64,000 bases of DNA from Rachicladosporium sp. CCFEE 5018 (Eukaryota > Ascomycota > Dothideomycetes > Cladosporiales > Cladosporiaceae). Where the stretch lies: positions 802,203-866,202 of the forward strand of contig KZ111149.1 of NCBI GenBank assembly GCA_002077045.2. Reading direction: 5' to 3'. The position numbers and the translations under genes were made by a program. The notes under the pieces are model-generated. The model saw nothing but the letters and a program-made list of their open reading frames with translations. It had not been told where the DNA came from and ran no database searches. Shown here piece by piece: positions 10,340 through 20,403 of this stretch. Numbering within the stretch: the first letter of the stretch is position 1; each line of letters starts with the position of its first letter.

Positions 10340-10696
10340 GTGGGGTGGAGGGAGGTGTACAGACTTGGTATAGATAGAGCTTGGGAGCTTGCATAGCGAC
10401 TGGGGTATTGTCATGGCGGAAGCTGGGCGCCGTCATAATTGCAAAATGTCCATCGTACCTTCGCAGGACATGGCTTCAAGCCATTTCGAACGGACGTGAC
10501 TGAGCGAACCTGAGCCCAATCCATCATGCATGCAGGTAGTAGGGTTCACTTTACCTGCAAGGTACCCGCCGCCCGCCCCACTAGCGCCAAATTGCAGCCA
10601 AACTTTTGCCATGAGTAAGGTATGAGTCCAACCATTGGATTCTACATGTACCTCGCGCGCGAACACAATTCTGTCTTCTATATCCACTAACCCATC
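10340..10696. promoter_or_regulatory. LYS1 promoter with an inverted repeat
   Basis: 357 bases. A perfect inverted repeat TCCAA-CCA-TTGGA lies at 10627-10639, 58 bases before the LYS1 ATG. Its half-sites resemble those of Zn2Cys6 regulators; the yeast lysine regulator Lys14 binds TCCRNYGGA. TGACTGA near 10497 resembles a Gcn4-type half-site. Both are motif guesses. Confidence 0.3.
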
Positions 10697-12085
10697 ATGT
10701 CTCCCACAACCCTCCACGTCCGCGCCGAGACCAAGCCTCTCGAGCACCGCACAGCAATCACCCCGACCATTGCCAAGAAATTGGTCGATGCCGGATATGT
10801 CGTAAACGTCGAGAAAGCGCCTCTGAGCATCTTCTCGGATTCAGAGTATGAAGGCACTGGAGCTTCGCTCGTGCCGACTGGATCATGGGTAAATGTGCCG
10901 AGTGATCATCTCATTGTTGGGCTGAAGGAATTGCCCGAGGAGGACTTTGCTTTGAGGCATACCGTGAGTCTATCATTGACCACCGTGGTTTCGGAAGGAA
11001 GCTGATTCATAACTAGCATGTCCAATTCGCACATTGTTAGTCCCTCCTGTGATCGATCGTGATCATCAGGATATTGACTATATTCGAAGGCTATAAAGGT
11101 CAAGCGGGCTGGGACAAGGTCCTTGGTCGATTCCATCGAGGTGGTGGCACGCTGCTGGATCTGGAATTCCTTGAGGATGGTACGGCGACGTTGATCTTGC
11201 GACAGGCTTGAATCACGACTGACTCTAGGCAGAGCATGGCCGACGAGTTGCAGCATTCGGCTATGTATGTACCACCGAGATCGCTCTGTGTCCTACGATG
11301 TTGGCGGACTAACATTTTTCAGCACGCTGGCTTTGCCGGTGCAGCACTCGCGCTCGAAGCTTGGGCATGGCAACTCACACATCCGGTTTCTGAGCCATTT
11401 CCAAGCGTGAGCAGCTACGAAAACGAAGACTTGCTCATAGCAGACGTCCGCAAGGCAGTAGAACAAGGCCGTGTGAAAGCAGGCCATCTTCCATCCGTCC
11501 TCGTGATCGGCGCACTAGGCCGCTGCGGTCGAGGAGCCGTAGATCTATGCGTACGAGCAGGTGTGGAAGACATCATCGTACGTAACAATCCAGACGAAAC
11601 GTTCGCGCCGGTCGCCAGATCGAATACTCACACCAGTACAACAGAAATGGGACCTCCCCGAAACCTCCGCCAAGTCCGGCCCCTACCCCGAAATAACCGC
11701 CTCCTCCGTCTTCGTAAATTGCATCTACCTCTCCGCCGCCATTCCGCCCTTCTGCTCCCCATCCTCCCTCAGCACGCCCTCCCGCGAACTCCGCGTAGTC
11801 TGCGACGTTTCCTGCGACACCACGAACCCGCACAACCCGATTCCGATCTACGATATCAACACGACGTTCGAGAAACCAACTGTGCCGGTGTATTTGGAGG
11901 AGGGAGGGCCGCTGGAGGTAATTAGTATTGATCATTTGCCGAGCTTGTTGCCGAGGGAGGCGAGCGAGGCGTTTAGTGCGGCGTTGTTGCCGAGTCTGTT
12001 AGGGTTGGGGGAGAGGGGGAGTGTGAGGGTTTGGCAGCAAGCTGAGAAACTGTTTAGGGAGAAGGTGGGTACGTTGCCGAAGTAG
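10697..12085 (+). CDS. LYS1: Saccharopine dehydrogenase (NAD+, L-lysine forming)
   Basis: Catalyses the last step of the fungal alpha-aminoadipate pathway: saccharopine + NAD+ to lysine + 2-oxoglutarate. The gene is broken into six exons, which I placed by splice signals and by agreement with the family: 10697-10963, 11017-11035, 11090-11179, 11233-11264, 11323-11577 and 11645-12085. The sum is 1104 nt and 367 residues, close to the 373 of yeast. Visible motifs: LHVRAETKPLEHRTAITP at the start, HVQFAHCYKGQAGWDKVLGR across two small exons, RRVAAFGYHAGFAG, the nucleotide-binding stretch VLVIGALGRCGRGAVDL, and CDVSCDTTNPHNPIP. Two exons are only 19 and 32 nt long. The third intron uses a CAG three bases past an earlier TAG; the CAG keeps the frame. 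Confidence 0.92.
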
Positions 12086-12343
12086 GGAGTCGTAGTCAGC
12101 TTCTGGCAGCTGTGACTACTTGATCGTAAATGACCGAACAGACTGCGCGATACCTACTACGCGTGACACCTGACGTTGAGATCCATCTAGATTCATGTGC
12201 AATAGTCATTCGCGCCGGGTATGCACTCATATATACTCCAGGTTTCGCAGGTAGACAAGCTAGAATGCGCAATATGGTATCATCCCAGGCCTTCCCACGC
12301 CATGCAATCCAGATCACAACCCAAACTTACCACAGCCTCACGT

Positions 12344-15300
12344 CTAGCCTTCACTACCGACGCCCGTCCCCCAACCACTCAACTCCAACGCCACGTTACC
12401 AACCGTACTTATCGTCCACACAGCGATCAAAGCCCACCCGATCCGTCGACTCAATACCCATCCATTCACCGGCACAAAGATCAACAATCCCACCAGCGTT
12501 ATCACAAGCGTGACCCCACTGACAATCAGCGTCCTCCCAACATCAATATGATACGCCTTGAACTTCAGCCCACTCCCAGGATGCTTGTGCTGCCGTCTCT
12601 GCGCGCCAGAAAGCTGGATGTACGTTCCTGACAACCCGATGCCAAGCAGGATATTCAGCATAGGTCCACCGAAACAGGCGCTAAGAGCCATCACTGGGTA
12701 GCCGAGGCGAGCCACTGTCACATCTGCAACCAGATCGCCGAGCGAATTGCCCACGGCGAAGATGGTCAGGCCCATGATGGCGTGGCTCATATTGCAGATT
12801 ACAGCCAAGGCTTTGAGGGCGCTGACGACTTGGTCTGCGATGGAGGAGATCCAGGCTATGCTTACTATAAAGCCTGCCGCGGAGAAGAGAGCGCGGTGGA
12901 TGCCGCCTGGGCGAGTCTGGGGGGTTGTAGTCCAGAGGAATGGAAGCAGAAGCAGGGATGACGAGCCGAGGGAGACGGCGAGTGGAATGAGGAGCCAGGT
13001 GGGTGCGGTGCTGTCGGGTTGTTGGAGATAGACTGAGAGGATACAGGCAATGGGTGCGGTGTAGAGATGCAGGATGGCGAGCCAGCGGGGCCAGGGCTCG
13101 GAGGAAGTAGCGTCCATGGGATTTGCGTCGTGGGGGAGCATGGCGGGAGAGGAGACGATATGGGCCTGCTCGCTGATAGAAGGTAGGTCATTGGGCATGG
13201 AGCCGTAATTGTGGCGGTATTGAGCCTCTGTTGCGGCGGCGAGGGCAGCCGAGTTACCCATACCTGTGGGCCCGCCATTCGCGAAGCTATGGTGGATGTG
13301 TGAGCCCGGTGTGACAGGATCCGGGCTCAGTGATCGCTTAAAGGTGTCCATACTGCCATCGAGGATGTTACCGATGCTGCGGCGGACTGAGTCGTAGCTG
13401 GTCTGTTGAGCAGGTGGTAGGCTCTCCTTTTCGCCTTTGTCGCTTTCCACGACAGGTAAAGTGATCGTCAGCAGGAAGACGCTGGGTGCCGCCACGATGC
13501 CAATCATCTTCTCCCAGATGCTCTTGTCTTGCCAATGATAGATCGTGGGGAACAGTGTTGAAATGAGCGCGCCGGGCGGAGGCAGCATCCTGTATGGCCA
13601 CCAAGTGAGCGGACGCGATTCCAAAGGCTGCTCAACTGGTTGCGATGTGGGCACTGACTCCGGTGATGCTATCGGTGGTGGTAGGTATAGACTCGGTGCC
13701 CTACTCGAGGACGTCGATATAGGATCTTTGTATGCCGGAAATGGTTTCGAGCTTGGAGTCGAGTCTCTAGATCGACGGTCCCTCGGTATAACGATCCTGG
13801 GCAATTGGCGAGCATGTGGCACCGTACGCGGTGAGTCGTGTGGCGAGTCATGTGAATGCAGCGTTGAGCTCCTCGAACGTAGCCTGTTCGGCAAAGTACC
13901 GTCAACATTGAATGCAGCGAGATGGTCGGGCGACTGTCGACCCTGTAGATTGGGCGTGATCATCGGCATGTGGAACTCTTCCGTTTGATCCATGGGCGGA
14001 GATGATATCTCAAACGTTGGAGTCTCGGGAAATGATTGTTGTGGCTGCTGAGGCACAACCAGATGTGCTAATCCGGGTCTCCCTCTACGGCCATCTTCTG
14101 AGAAGTCGATCAGATCACCAGTACGCTCAACGTCTTGAGTCCGATTTTGCAAGTCACCATCGATCCGCAGACTGGATGCATCGTTCGCAGAGACCGCACG
14201 GCTTCGACCAGCAGGCGCGGATAAAGGTACGCTCAGATTCGGTCTCGCAGGCACGACACTTGCGTGAGGACTAAGGTCCTCGGGTATCTGATATGGTGGT
14301 CGTTTAGCCGGATCATCCTCAGTCGACATATAGTCCTGTTGCTGAGCAGTAGTGAAATTGGGATCATCTGAGTACCTCCGCGAGTTGAGCGGGATAGTCT
14401 GGTGATTTCGTGACCTTTGTAGCGAGTTCAGGACAGCCTGGAACTCCAATGCGCCCACGAGAGACGGTCGGACAGGCGTGATCGTGTTTCGCCGTGAATG
14501 AACGCGCGGTCTCGCAAGTCGCATGTTACTGTTGAGCTCGCTCATCCAGCGATCTCGGGCCTCTTCCTCCTCGTCTTCGTCTAGGTCATCTACGTTCGGA
14601 GTGCCGCCCCCACGCTCCAATGCTGCGAAGTCGTCACGAGATGCGCCTCTTGACAGTGTTGGCCTTGCTGAAGTCTCGCCGGGCTCATCCTGATACTGCT
14701 CTTCTTCCTCCAGCTCATCCCCGGGCGTCACAAAATGGCCCCTCGCCGCCGCCATGGTCTCCCTTCGCTTTCTTCTCCTTCCGATCCACCAATGCCAAAC
14801 CACAACGAAAGCAACGTAGAAGCAGTAATACCCCACCATTGTAATGCACTCCCAGAGATGCAACCTTCCGTCCCATAGGAATACCAGACTGAACGCTGCA
14901 GCCACAATGAAGAACCCAACATCCCTCACGAAACTCTTCCGCGCAACATGGAATGGCTTGATCAACGCCATGCTGCCCGCCACCACTGCGGTGATAAATC
15001 CAGCCGCGCCCATGAGCTCTCCCACAGCCAAGCTACCGCTGTTTGTACTCATTGCGCTGAACGTAGAGAACACATCTGGACTGCCGTTCCCGAATGCTAG
15101 TAACGTCACGCCTGCCATGCTTTCGCTCATGCCTAGCAAGTTTGCGATTGTGCTCAAGTTTATGCAGAAGAAGTCGCTGGCAGCTATGCCAATGGTGGAG
15201 AAAAGCAGGCCAAGCCATGATATCAATATCATGAAGGCCACGGGCTTCGCGTTCTGTAGTCGGCAATAGTACAGATTGAGGTAGACAGTGAAGCCGGCTT

Positions 15301-15604
15301 CATCATCCGGACAGTGCTCCTTGATGAAGGCGCACTGGTCTGTAGAGCGATGGACCAGCCGGCACTCCTCATCGTCGTTGAGCACAGCAGAGAAGCCATC
15401 TCGGCGGAAGGGATGGGCGGGGGAGGTGTCGCTGGCGGTCCTTGTGGCAGCGGTGGCGGCGGCATTGGTATTCCAGGCAGCAAGCGCAAGTAGGAACCCA
15501 ATCAGGACAAAGAGATAGAAGGCTCGCGCCGACCTGTACTTGTTGCGCTTGGTCGGCATTCGGGTACCAGGCGCATGGGGCGGGGGAGGGTTCGGCGAGC
15601 GCAT
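12344..15604 (-). CDS. Na+/Ca2+ exchanger-family cation antiporter (A copy)
   Basis: Cation/Ca2+ exchanger of the NCX/CCX (NCLX-like) branch, similar in layout to yeast Ecm27; such proteins move Ca2+ against Na+, K+ or H+ across an internal membrane. I start it at the ATG at 15604 (MRSPNPPPPHAP), since the frame upstream opens only on a TTG; it is then 1086 residues. A signal or first TM lies near YLFVLIGFLLALAAW. The two alpha repeats are plain: TLLAFGNGSPDVFSTFSAM in the N-terminal half and FAVGNSLGDLVADVTVARLG, then ACFGGPMLNILLGIGLSG, near the C-terminus. Between the two membrane halves is a long, Ser/Pro-rich cytosolic loop of about 500 residues, much longer than in animal NCLX. The start of the B copy is at 33888-34181. 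Confidence 0.88.
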   Translation of the reverse strand: MRSPNPPPPHAPGTRMPTKRNKYRSARAFYLFVLIGFLLALAAWNTNAAATAATRTASDTSPAHPFRRDGFSAVLNDDEECRLVHRSTDQCAFIKEHCPDDEAGFTVYLNLYYCRLQNAKPVAFMILISWLGLLFSTIGIAASDFFCINLSTIANLLGMSESMAGVTLLAFGNGSPDVFSTFSAMSTNSGSLAVGELMGAAGFITAVVAGSMALIKPFHVARKSFVRDVGFFIVAAAFSLVFLWDGRLHLWECITMVGYYCFYVAFVVVWHWWIGRRRKRRETMAAARGHFVTPGDELEEEEQYQDEPGETSARPTLSRGASRDDFAALERGGGTPNVDDLDEDEEEEARDRWMSELNSNMRLARPRVHSRRNTITPVRPSLVGALEFQAVLNSLQRSRNHQTIPLNSRRYSDDPNFTTAQQQDYMSTEDDPAKRPPYQIPEDLSPHASVVPARPNLSVPLSAPAGRSRAVSANDASSLRIDGDLQNRTQDVERTGDLIDFSEDGRRGRPGLAHLVVPQQPQQSFPETPTFEISSPPMDQTEEFHMPMITPNLQGRQSPDHLAAFNVDGTLPNRLRSRSSTLHSHDSPHDSPRTVPHARQLPRIVIPRDRRSRDSTPSSKPFPAYKDPISTSSSRAPSLYLPPPIASPESVPTSQPVEQPLESRPLTWWPYRMLPPPGALISTLFPTIYHWQDKSIWEKMIGIVAAPSVFLLTITLPVVESDKGEKESLPPAQQTSYDSVRRSIGNILDGSMDTFKRSLSPDPVTPGSHIHHSFANGGPTGMGNSAALAAATEAQYRHNYGSMPNDLPSISEQAHIVSSPAMLPHDANPMDATSSEPWPRWLAILHLYTAPIACILSVYLQQPDSTAPTWLLIPLAVSLGSSSLLLLPFLWTTTPQTRPGGIHRALFSAAGFIVSIAWISSIADQVVSALKALAVICNMSHAIMGLTIFAVGNSLGDLVADVTVARLGYPVMALSACFGGPMLNILLGIGLSGTYIQLSGAQRRQHKHPGSGLKFKAYHIDVGRTLIVSGVTLVITLVGLLIFVPVNGWVLSRRIGWALIAVWTISTVGNVALELSGWGTGVGSEG

Positions 15605-15973
15605 GGCGGATGCATGTTGCGCTCGTGGAAGACTGCCTGTTATCGTATATGCATATGTAGGTACTGCTAAGACTACTCGGAGGCGGTCAATGAGGCAAAA
15701 GGCACACGAGGTCACGGTAGGAAGGCAATGCGACAACTGAGACGGGTCACTATCAACGCCACAGGGCAGTTCCAAGGTCGATAGCAGGCACAAGCCTCTT
15801 GGCGTGGCTCAGCAATGACGGAGAGAGCGTCGCGTGGAGAGAGCTTAGTTCGGGAGGACCCGCTCGTTTGTTTACACGCGAATGTGGAGCAGCGGCGACC
15901 GAAGAACATCGCATTGAACAGCGCCACTGACCTCGCTGCCGCTCAGCGCATCACCGCCGTCACTGTCGCCAAG
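15605..15973. promoter_or_regulatory. Divergent promoter, exchanger / condensin BRN1 (A copy)
   Basis: 369 bases between the two chosen start codons. The frame of BRN1 stays open through it from an ATG at 15815, but I read that part as 5' UTR. Confidence 0.45.
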
Positions 15974-18379
15974 ATGCCACGCGTTCGAGCCTCCGCTGCG
16001 ACATCTTCCACCGCCTTCGCCTCGCCCACAAAGACCACCTCGATCCCGCTCAACGATGACCGACAAGAAAAGGCCGCGCGCCTACAGTCGCGCCAGATAC
16101 TGCAAAACATGCAGATGGACCAGCTTAAAGCCGCTGCATCGCCAGCGCGAAAGCGAAGATCACTCGGAGGCGATGGGCCTCTCACACCCTCACAGGACGA
16201 CTCTGGATATGGGGTTAGAGGCGATGCAGTGACGCCAATGAAACGCGTCCCTATACTGGCAAACTTCGAGGAGTGGATGAAGATGGCGACAGACAACAAG
16301 ATCAATGCGAGCAACAGCTGGAACTTTGCGCTGATTGACTATTTTCATGACATGAGCCTGCTAAGGGAGGGTGATGGGGTGAACTTCCAGAAGGCGAGTT
16401 GTACGCTTGATGGCTGTGTCAAGATCTACACGAGCCGAGTGGATAGCGTGGCGACGGAGACGGGGAAGCTGTTGAGCGGGCTGGCAGACAGTGGAAATAA
16501 GAAGCGGAAGGGTGGAGATACTGAGGAGGGTGCAGAGGATGGAGAGGAAGGTGATGAGGATGAAGAAGGGACGAAAAAGAAGGGCAAGAAGCGGGCGGCA
16601 AGGTCAGCCGAGAAGACGTTGGTGGACTCATTCGAGCAGCTGAGGCTGAAGAAGATGGAGCTGGAATTTGCAGTCGATCCTCTGTTCAAGAAGGCATCCG
16701 CAGACTTTGATGAGGGTGGTGCTAAAGGATTACTGCTGAATCATCTATCGATCGATGGGACTGGCAGGATTGTCTTCGACAGCAGCGATGATGTTGCAGA
16801 GGTGACAGATGACACGCGACGAGATAGCATGGATCCAGAAGATGCAAAAGACGATGAGCCGAAGGATGCTGAGCCAGCACTAGAAGAAGGCCCAGTCGAC
16901 ATCGCAGGTCTCGGCGCGCGCTTCTTCCCGAGTCTTGCGATACTGGACGAGCAAGACGTATGTCCCTCACTGAAGGCATTCGAGCTCGGGTCTGGAGATG
17001 GCTCTCTTGATCTCCCGTTCCTCAAAGCACCCGAGAATTGGCGGGAAGACCACCCTGAAGAGACTTTGAACCGACCTGACGGATCGAGTGACGACGCAGA
17101 TAATAGACCCATCCCCTTTGATAATGACGACGATGATGTAGGCGCCATCTTCCCAGCAGACACCGGCGACGATGCAAGCATAGCTTTCGGTGAAGGTGGC
17201 GAAGCTTGGGCTCGAGATGCCGCACTCCATCCGCAACCTAGAGTGCATAACCTGGCAACAGACGAGAACGATGAGCATGGCGAAGTAGGCACCTTTGACA
17301 CCCACGCCAATGCATATGGCGTCACATTACAGCACCGCGATGGTCAGAACGAGCACGAGAACATCCTGAACTACTTCGACACAGCACTGCACAAGAACTG
17401 GGCTGGACCCGAGCACTGGAAGATCGCTCGAGTGAAGGAAGCATCCAAGACAGCAGCAGGCGCCGGCGAGAAGCGTGTACGGAAAGAGAAAGAGCCCTTC
17501 GAAATCGACTTCCTCGCTCCAATGTCCTCAGACCTAGCAAGTATGCTCTACACAAAAGCCTCAAGCAACGCCGCGATCTCCCTCCCCAAACGCGAATGGC
17601 GAAGCAAAACGCGAAACCTCCTTCCAGACGACAAGCACTTCCACTCGAAAGACCTGTTGAAGCTGTTCCTCAAACCCAAGGCCAAACTCGGCGCACGAAA
17701 ACGACTCGCACCAGCCCTCAACGCAAGTGCAAATGCAGGAGACGACCTCGATCCAGCGTTCTGGGCCGCACAAGCACCCCTATCCAACTCTCCTCCCCCA
17801 CAAGCAGGAGCCTACGACGCCGACTTCTTCGCCGACGACAATCTGCCCCTGCCCGAAGGCGTAGACATGGACGACGAAGACTTCGCCGACGCGAGGGAGA
17901 ATTTCACGCCCGAGAGCGAGGAGCCCGCGCAACCTGGCGCAGCGGAGACACTCCCCGCGCCCTCGCAAGAAGGCACATTCGGCGCCCAACTAGTAACTCA
18001 AAGCCGACGCTCCCGTCCAGAGTACGTCCAATACGCGCGCGTCGCCAAAAAAGTCGACGTCCGACGGCTGAAAGAGGAGATGTGGCGCTCCACGCCCTTC
18101 GCCTCCCTCCCCTCAACCACATCACCGATCAAAACTCCCTCAGCTACGACAGTACCAGTCGACGACTCTGGCGCGCTGAAATTCACGGACGTGATGAATA
18201 GCTTGAAGGGAGTGTATGGTAAGACGCAGCTGGCTGATATTAGTACCAGTTTCGGGTTTATATGTTTACTGCATTTGGCTAATGAGAAGGGGTTGGTGAT
18301 TGAGAATACGGAGGATTTTAGGGAGTTGGTCGTTAGGAGGGATGAGAGCGCTGTTATTACGGGGGAGGTGGATGCTTGA
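15974..18379 (+). CDS. BRN1: Condensin subunit 2, kleisin CAP-H/Barren (A copy)
   Basis: Kleisin that closes the SMC2-SMC4 ring of condensin and is needed for mitotic chromosome compaction. Single exon. I choose the ATG at 15974 (MPRVRASAATSS), giving 801 residues; an in-frame ATG at 15815 would add 53 residues, but that part differs more between the two copies and looks like leader sequence. Family blocks: VPILANFEEWMKMATDNKIN and SWNFALIDYFHDMSLL near the N-terminus (the SMC2-binding part), CTLDGCVKIYTSRVDSVA, the acidic centre, and HKNWAGPEHWKI in the middle. The C-terminal winged-helix part has VRRLKEEMWRS and FICLLHLANEKGLVIEN. The second copy at 34551-36956 has exactly the same length. 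Confidence 0.93.
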   Translation: MPRVRASAATSSTAFASPTKTTSIPLNDDRQEKAARLQSRQILQNMQMDQLKAAASPARKRRSLGGDGPLTPSQDDSGYGVRGDAVTPMKRVPILANFEEWMKMATDNKINASNSWNFALIDYFHDMSLLREGDGVNFQKASCTLDGCVKIYTSRVDSVATETGKLLSGLADSGNKKRKGGDTEEGAEDGEEGDEDEEGTKKKGKKRAARSAEKTLVDSFEQLRLKKMELEFAVDPLFKKASADFDEGGAKGLLLNHLSIDGTGRIVFDSSDDVAEVTDDTRRDSMDPEDAKDDEPKDAEPALEEGPVDIAGLGARFFPSLAILDEQDVCPSLKAFELGSGDGSLDLPFLKAPENWREDHPEETLNRPDGSSDDADNRPIPFDNDDDDVGAIFPADTGDDASIAFGEGGEAWARDAALHPQPRVHNLATDENDEHGEVGTFDTHANAYGVTLQHRDGQNEHENILNYFDTALHKNWAGPEHWKIARVKEASKTAAGAGEKRVRKEKEPFEIDFLAPMSSDLASMLYTKASSNAAISLPKREWRSKTRNLLPDDKHFHSKDLLKLFLKPKAKLGARKRLAPALNASANAGDDLDPAFWAAQAPLSNSPPPQAGAYDADFFADDNLPLPEGVDMDDEDFADARENFTPESEEPAQPGAAETLPAPSQEGTFGAQLVTQSRRSRPEYVQYARVAKKVDVRRLKEEMWRSTPFASLPSTTSPIKTPSATTVPVDDSGALKFTDVMNSLKGVYGKTQLADISTSFGFICLLHLANEKGLVIENTEDFRELVVRRDESAVITGEVDA

Positions 18380-18683
18380 AAAGGAGGATATGGGCAAGGG
18401 TGGTTTACGTTAATGTACGTACGCCGCGAGCAAACGCCGCTGTGAGCTGTTGCGCGCTGGAAGCTGTCTATGGACATAGATTCTGGTTACCCATCCTCCC
18501 CATGGCGCCGATACACTTCGCAGTGCTTGTGCTCGTAGCCTCGGTGCTGACCGTCGATTTCGTGTCGGGGGTGAGCAAGTCCGGCGCTGCCGTGATGCTT
18601 GCTGTAATCTCAGCCGATAAGGTCTCCTGATCATTCATCCTCCATCAGCCCCCATCACGCCTCATAACACCACTTCCTCGGAT
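18380..18683. other. Intergenic with a small hydrophobic ORF (A copy)
   Basis: 304 bases between convergent genes. A 42-codon ORF at 18502-18630 on the plus strand (MAPIHFAVLVLVASVLTVDF...) is kept at the same length in copy B (37078-37206). About a quarter of its residues differ between the copies, so it may be chance within a 3' UTR. Confidence 0.25.
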
Positions 18684-19628
18684 CTAAGCACTCACCGTCG
18701 CCTTCGTTTCAGATGCAGCCGTAGTACTCGTCGCACCAGCGTCCTCTTTGCCCGTAGCCGTCGGCTCGATCTTGGTAGTGCTGCTCGAGCTCGCCGCTGC
18801 CGTAGCGTCACTGGCAGCAATGACTTTGGTGCTCGTCACGGTCGGCGCAGGTGGTAGAGTGTTGCCGGAAGGATCCACTGTCAGGATCGTGGTGCTGCTC
18901 ACGATGTTTGGCGTTGGCGTTGGATCGACCGTGATGGTCGTTACTTTCTTTGACGAGGTGGATGATGTTGAGGTATGACCGAGGTTGGTAAGTGCTGAAA
19001 GAACGGCAGCGGCTGCGGCGGCGGACGATGCGGCTTGTGCTGCGGTAGACGTGGATGGTAACGCTGTGGAGGTCGATGTGGCGATGGTGGTGACTGCTGT
19101 CGGAAGAGTGCCACCAGGGAGTAGGAAGTTGGGCGAGATGTTGATGATCGGCTGTTGTGGACAAGTAGCCGCAATTGTCGTAAGCAAGAAGCGACTCAGT
19201 AGACCGAGCGTTGTGTACGCGAACAGGATGGCGCTCTCGAGAAGGAGAAAGGCGAGCAGGGCCCAGAAGACTGCTGTGGGCAGGTAGATGCCAGACTTGC
19301 GCTTTGGGTAGCTCTCGAACTCGCGCGCCGGAAGAACGGGTTCAGGTGCCGGAACAGGTACTGTGGGAGGAAACAAAGTCGAGAACCGTGGCGGTGTCTC
19401 GCATTTGTCGTGTTTCTTCTCGTTGAACTCGCAATCGTCGATATCGGAGAACGTGGGTGAGTGGAGGGCCGCTTTGTGCATACTGTCACGCTTGCTGGGT
19501 TCGCTCATGCCATCGTTGAGATGCTGCTCGAAGCTTTTGCGGAAGGAGGACCGCCTCGCGGTGGCGATGTCATATGCGGGAGAGTCCATCTGCGTGGAAT
19601 CGCTGTATAGAGATGAAGGCTTGACCAT
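18684..19628 (-). CDS. Single-pass membrane protein, Ser/Thr/Ala-rich ectodomain (A copy)
   Basis: No family recognised. The 314-residue protein starts at an ATG at 19628 and has a basic/polar cytosolic N-terminus (residues 1-118, with YDIATARRSSFRKSFEQHL). A strong membrane segment at about 119-147 follows (TAVFWALLAFLLLESAILFA). Next are a short Cys/Pro part (ATCPQQPIINISPNFLLPGG) and a long Thr/Ser/Ala-rich tail, which is a likely O-mannosylated outer region. There is no N-terminal signal peptide, so the topology is probably type II, with the tail outside. The copy at 37260-38204 has the same length; the N-terminal and TM parts are more alike than the tails. A wall-anchored or sensor-like role is possible but not shown. 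Confidence 0.7.
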   Translation of the reverse strand: MVKPSSLYSDSTQMDSPAYDIATARRSSFRKSFEQHLNDGMSEPSKRDSMHKAALHSPTFSDIDDCEFNEKKHDKCETPPRFSTLFPPTVPVPAPEPVLPAREFESYPKRKSGIYLPTAVFWALLAFLLLESAILFAYTTLGLLSRFLLTTIAATCPQQPIINISPNFLLPGGTLPTAVTTIATSTSTALPSTSTAAQAASSAAAAAAVLSALTNLGHTSTSSTSSKKVTTITVDPTPTPNIVSSTTILTVDPSGNTLPPAPTVTSTKVIAASDATAAASSSSTTKIEPTATGKEDAGATSTTAASETKATVSA

Positions 19629-20403
19629 CGTGATGAGGATGATGGAGAAGATGCAGCAAGAGCCTGCTCTTGATGGAGTAATACCGAGATGTCGTGTGCT
19701 GAATTGCTGGTAACTGCAGTGATCCGGCCTGCAGGGCGTGTTTGCACTGAGTGTAAAAGAAAGCTCGTCCGTATGATTAGAGAGTGTATCTCGTGAAGGG
19801 CATTGTCCAGCAACGCTTCAGTAGACAAAGAAGTGGGCAGTGACGACAATGAAAGGAAGAGTCTATTGTTGTGGCAGACCCGCTGCTATTGTCCGTGAAC
19901 TCGAGTGAAGCGAAGGTGAAGCCGTGAATTAACCTGGTGAAGTCCAACAGCTGGGTAGGTGACCGCGTACGTGACCGCGCTCTTCACGCCCTGATTCTCT
20001 TGATGAGAGAGTTTGAGATAGCAGAATAATACATGAAAACATACTCGACCTCGCGCTGACCTAGCCAGCGATTGCACAGCGGCGAAGAAGCGCTACACGC
20101 GCTGGCGTGCAGTGCGTCGCGTTTCAGCTACGATCAAGAATACAACATCAGCGTCGAGAAGCGTGTGTGCCGGCCAATTGATAATGGTCAAGACCGCGTC
20201 GTTGAGAAGAGCGTATGAATAAGTCGTTTTGGAGTCGGAGGTTTCGAAGTTGACGAAAGCGGCTACGTCCACGCGCTCTCATTGGTCGGCTAAATATGGT
20301 GACTGAGTTTCGAAGTCGGAGCGCCTGTACACATGTATGTGTGCTCTCTGGCACCGCTGACGACCAAATGCCCGGATATTGAGCTGGACCAAATCATCTT
20401 GCC
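19629..20403. promoter_or_regulatory. Divergent promoter with a conserved GTGACCGCG pair (A copy)
   Basis: 775 bases between divergent start codons. Two direct copies of GTGACCGCG at 19959-19967 and 19971-19979 (12-base spacing, about one helix turn) are also present in copy B (38533-38541 and 38545-38553). A CCAAT box (ATTGG on this strand) lies near 20281. No ORF of interest. Confidence 0.35.
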
